A program made the translations under genes and the position numbers. A stretch of DNA of 8,524 nt from Chloroflexota bacterium. Lineage in GTDB: Bacteria > Chloroflexota > Dehalococcoidia > SZUA-161. The notes beneath the pieces were generated by a model. That model saw nothing but the letters and a program-made list of their open reading frames with translations. It did no database searches and was not told the DNA's origin. Numbering within the stretch: position 1 is the first letter of the stretch; every line of letters begins with the position of its first letter. Below are positions 6,274 through 8,524 of the stretch, piece after piece. The stretch lies in the NCBI GenBank assembly GCA_016865955.1, contig VGNW01000086.1:1-8524 (forward strand), read 5' to 3'.

Positions 6274-6570
6274 TTGCGAATTGAGAGAATAATCTGGATT
6301 GGTAAGTTCGTTGAAAAAATCTATAGCAAACATGGTGTTATTGTAGATGAAGTCGAAGAGATTCTGTTATCAAAACCACTGTTTCGGCGAGCGCAGAAAG
6401 GTCGCGTTGAAGGCGAAGACTTATTTTTCGCCTATGGGAAAACCTATGCAGGTAGACACTTATTTATCGTATTTGTTTTAAAAGAGGGGAATGTTGGAAT
6501 TGTAATTAGCGCTCGTGATATGACACGGCGCGAGCGGAGGTACTACGATGCGCACAAGAAAAAAGCTTGA
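6274..6570 (+). CDS. BrnT-family toxin (putative ribonuclease)
   Basis: Short basic protein, 98 residues from a TTG start, matching the BrnT family, whose characterised member is a RelE-fold ribonuclease toxin. Marks: IIWIGKFVEKIYSKHGV at 6-22 (family W..x..K..KHGV), EVEEILLSKP at 26-35, GEDLFFAYGKTYAGRHL at 47-63, and the diagnostic ISARDMTRRERRYY at 78-91. The antitoxin gene overlaps its last 23 bases in another frame, and that gene's ribosome binding site lies inside this coding sequence, a coupling typical of toxin-antitoxin pairs. Codons look more AT-rich than those of prs and secA around it (ttattt, gttttaaaa, gtaatt), compatible with acquisition. Toxicity is inferred from the family only. 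Confidence 0.85.
   Translation: MRIERIIWIGKFVEKIYSKHGVIVDEVEEILLSKPLFRRAQKGRVEGEDLFFAYGKTYAGRHLFIVFVLKEGNVGIVISARDMTRRERRYYDAHKKKA
6536..6540 (+). promoter_or_regulatory. Ribosome binding site for the antitoxin inside the toxin gene
   Basis: GGAGG sits seven bases before the ATG at 6548 and within the codons for the toxin's ERRYY segment. It explains how the overlapping antitoxin can be translated at high level from the same mRNA. Confidence 0.75.
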
Positions 6571-6817
6571 CCGAATACCTGAAGAATTCGGGACTTACGA
6601 GGAGGCAGCTGATTTTTGGGAGAAGCATGATAGTGCTGATTACGTTGACTTATTGGAAGATGTGGAAATAGATGTCAATCTTCCTGAACGCCACTACGTT
6701 ATCGGGTTGGACAAGAAGACGGCGGAGTTGCTACTGAACAAAGCCCAGGAGAGAGGCATAAAACCTAATCGGTTAGCCAGCGAACTTCTCCAGAAGACAC
6801 TTACTCGAAGCAAGTGA
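6548..6817 (+). CDS. CopG/BrnA-type antitoxin
   Basis: 89-residue partner of the BrnT-like toxin. The N-terminal half has the pattern IPEEFGTYEEAADFWEKHD (10-28) followed by SADYVD, characteristic of the PF12441-type CopG antitoxins found with BrnT-like toxins. The C-terminal part, HYVIGLDKKTAELLLNKA and RGIKPNRLASELLQ (49-66, 69-82), looks like a ribbon-helix-helix: one beta strand and two helices for DNA binding as a dimer. Such antitoxins neutralise the toxin and usually repress their own operon; no clear operator is visible before the toxin gene. It overlaps the toxin gene by 23 bases and ends 36 bases before secA. Confidence 0.82.
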   Translation: MRTRKKLDRIPEEFGTYEEAADFWEKHDSADYVDLLEDVEIDVNLPERHYVIGLDKKTAELLLNKAQERGIKPNRLASELLQKTLTRSK

Positions 6818-6823
6818 TATCAC
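6814..6823 (+). repeat. Perfect 10-base palindrome at the antitoxin stop
   Basis: GTGATATCAC reads the same on both strands and spans the antitoxin stop codon. The core GATATC recurs at 6843-6848, 27 bases downstream, just before the secA start. It could be a regulator site between the two genes, or chance. Confidence 0.3.
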
Positions 6824-6853
6824 GCTGAAACATAAACAAAGAGATATCCTGTA

Positions 6854-8524
<1,671 letters not shown>

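Overview
The window carries nine protein-coding genes, all on the + strand, packed closely. There are no RNA genes, insertion sequences or CRISPR arrays that I can see. Base composition is moderate in G+C, with frequent ATA and AGG codons. The SecA sequence (a DEVDN motif and an NMAGRGVDI variant), the DUF3068-type protein and the paired DegV genes suggest Chloroflexota, probably Dehalococcoidia-like. That is an inference from family resemblance, not a placement.

Left part (13-1897): a membrane protein with an N-terminal HAAS-type domain and about eight membrane spans is followed 43 bases later by a DUF3068/PorA-family envelope protein with one membrane helix at each end. The two look like one transcription unit.

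Middle part (1993-4487): two tandem DegV/FakB-like fatty-acid-binding proteins are followed by a PlsY-like membrane acyltransferase that overlaps the second by 11 bases. The block ends in a strong intrinsic terminator. This is the most interesting block. In known pathways FakB proteins present fatty acids for phosphorylation and PlsY uses the acyl-phosphate, so the order suggests a small lipid module. However, the PlsY-like protein has eroded catalytic motifs, the two DegV proteins have diverged at different ligand-site motifs, and no FakA kinase is present here. The second DegV gene appears to start with the very rare codon ATT, placed 8 bases after a perfect AGGAGG. The first DegV gene has no Shine-Dalgarno sequence but has TATAAT placed where it would give a leaderless mRNA.

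Right part (4526-8524): an orphan P-loop kinase, then ribose-phosphate pyrophosphokinase (prs) behind a good sigma-70-type promoter. Next comes a BrnT/CopG-type toxin-antitoxin pair whose genes overlap and whose composition looks more AT-rich than its surroundings. Last is secA, cut by the window end after 557 codons. Prs and SecA are housekeeping proteins; the toxin-antitoxin pair between them looks like an accessory insertion.
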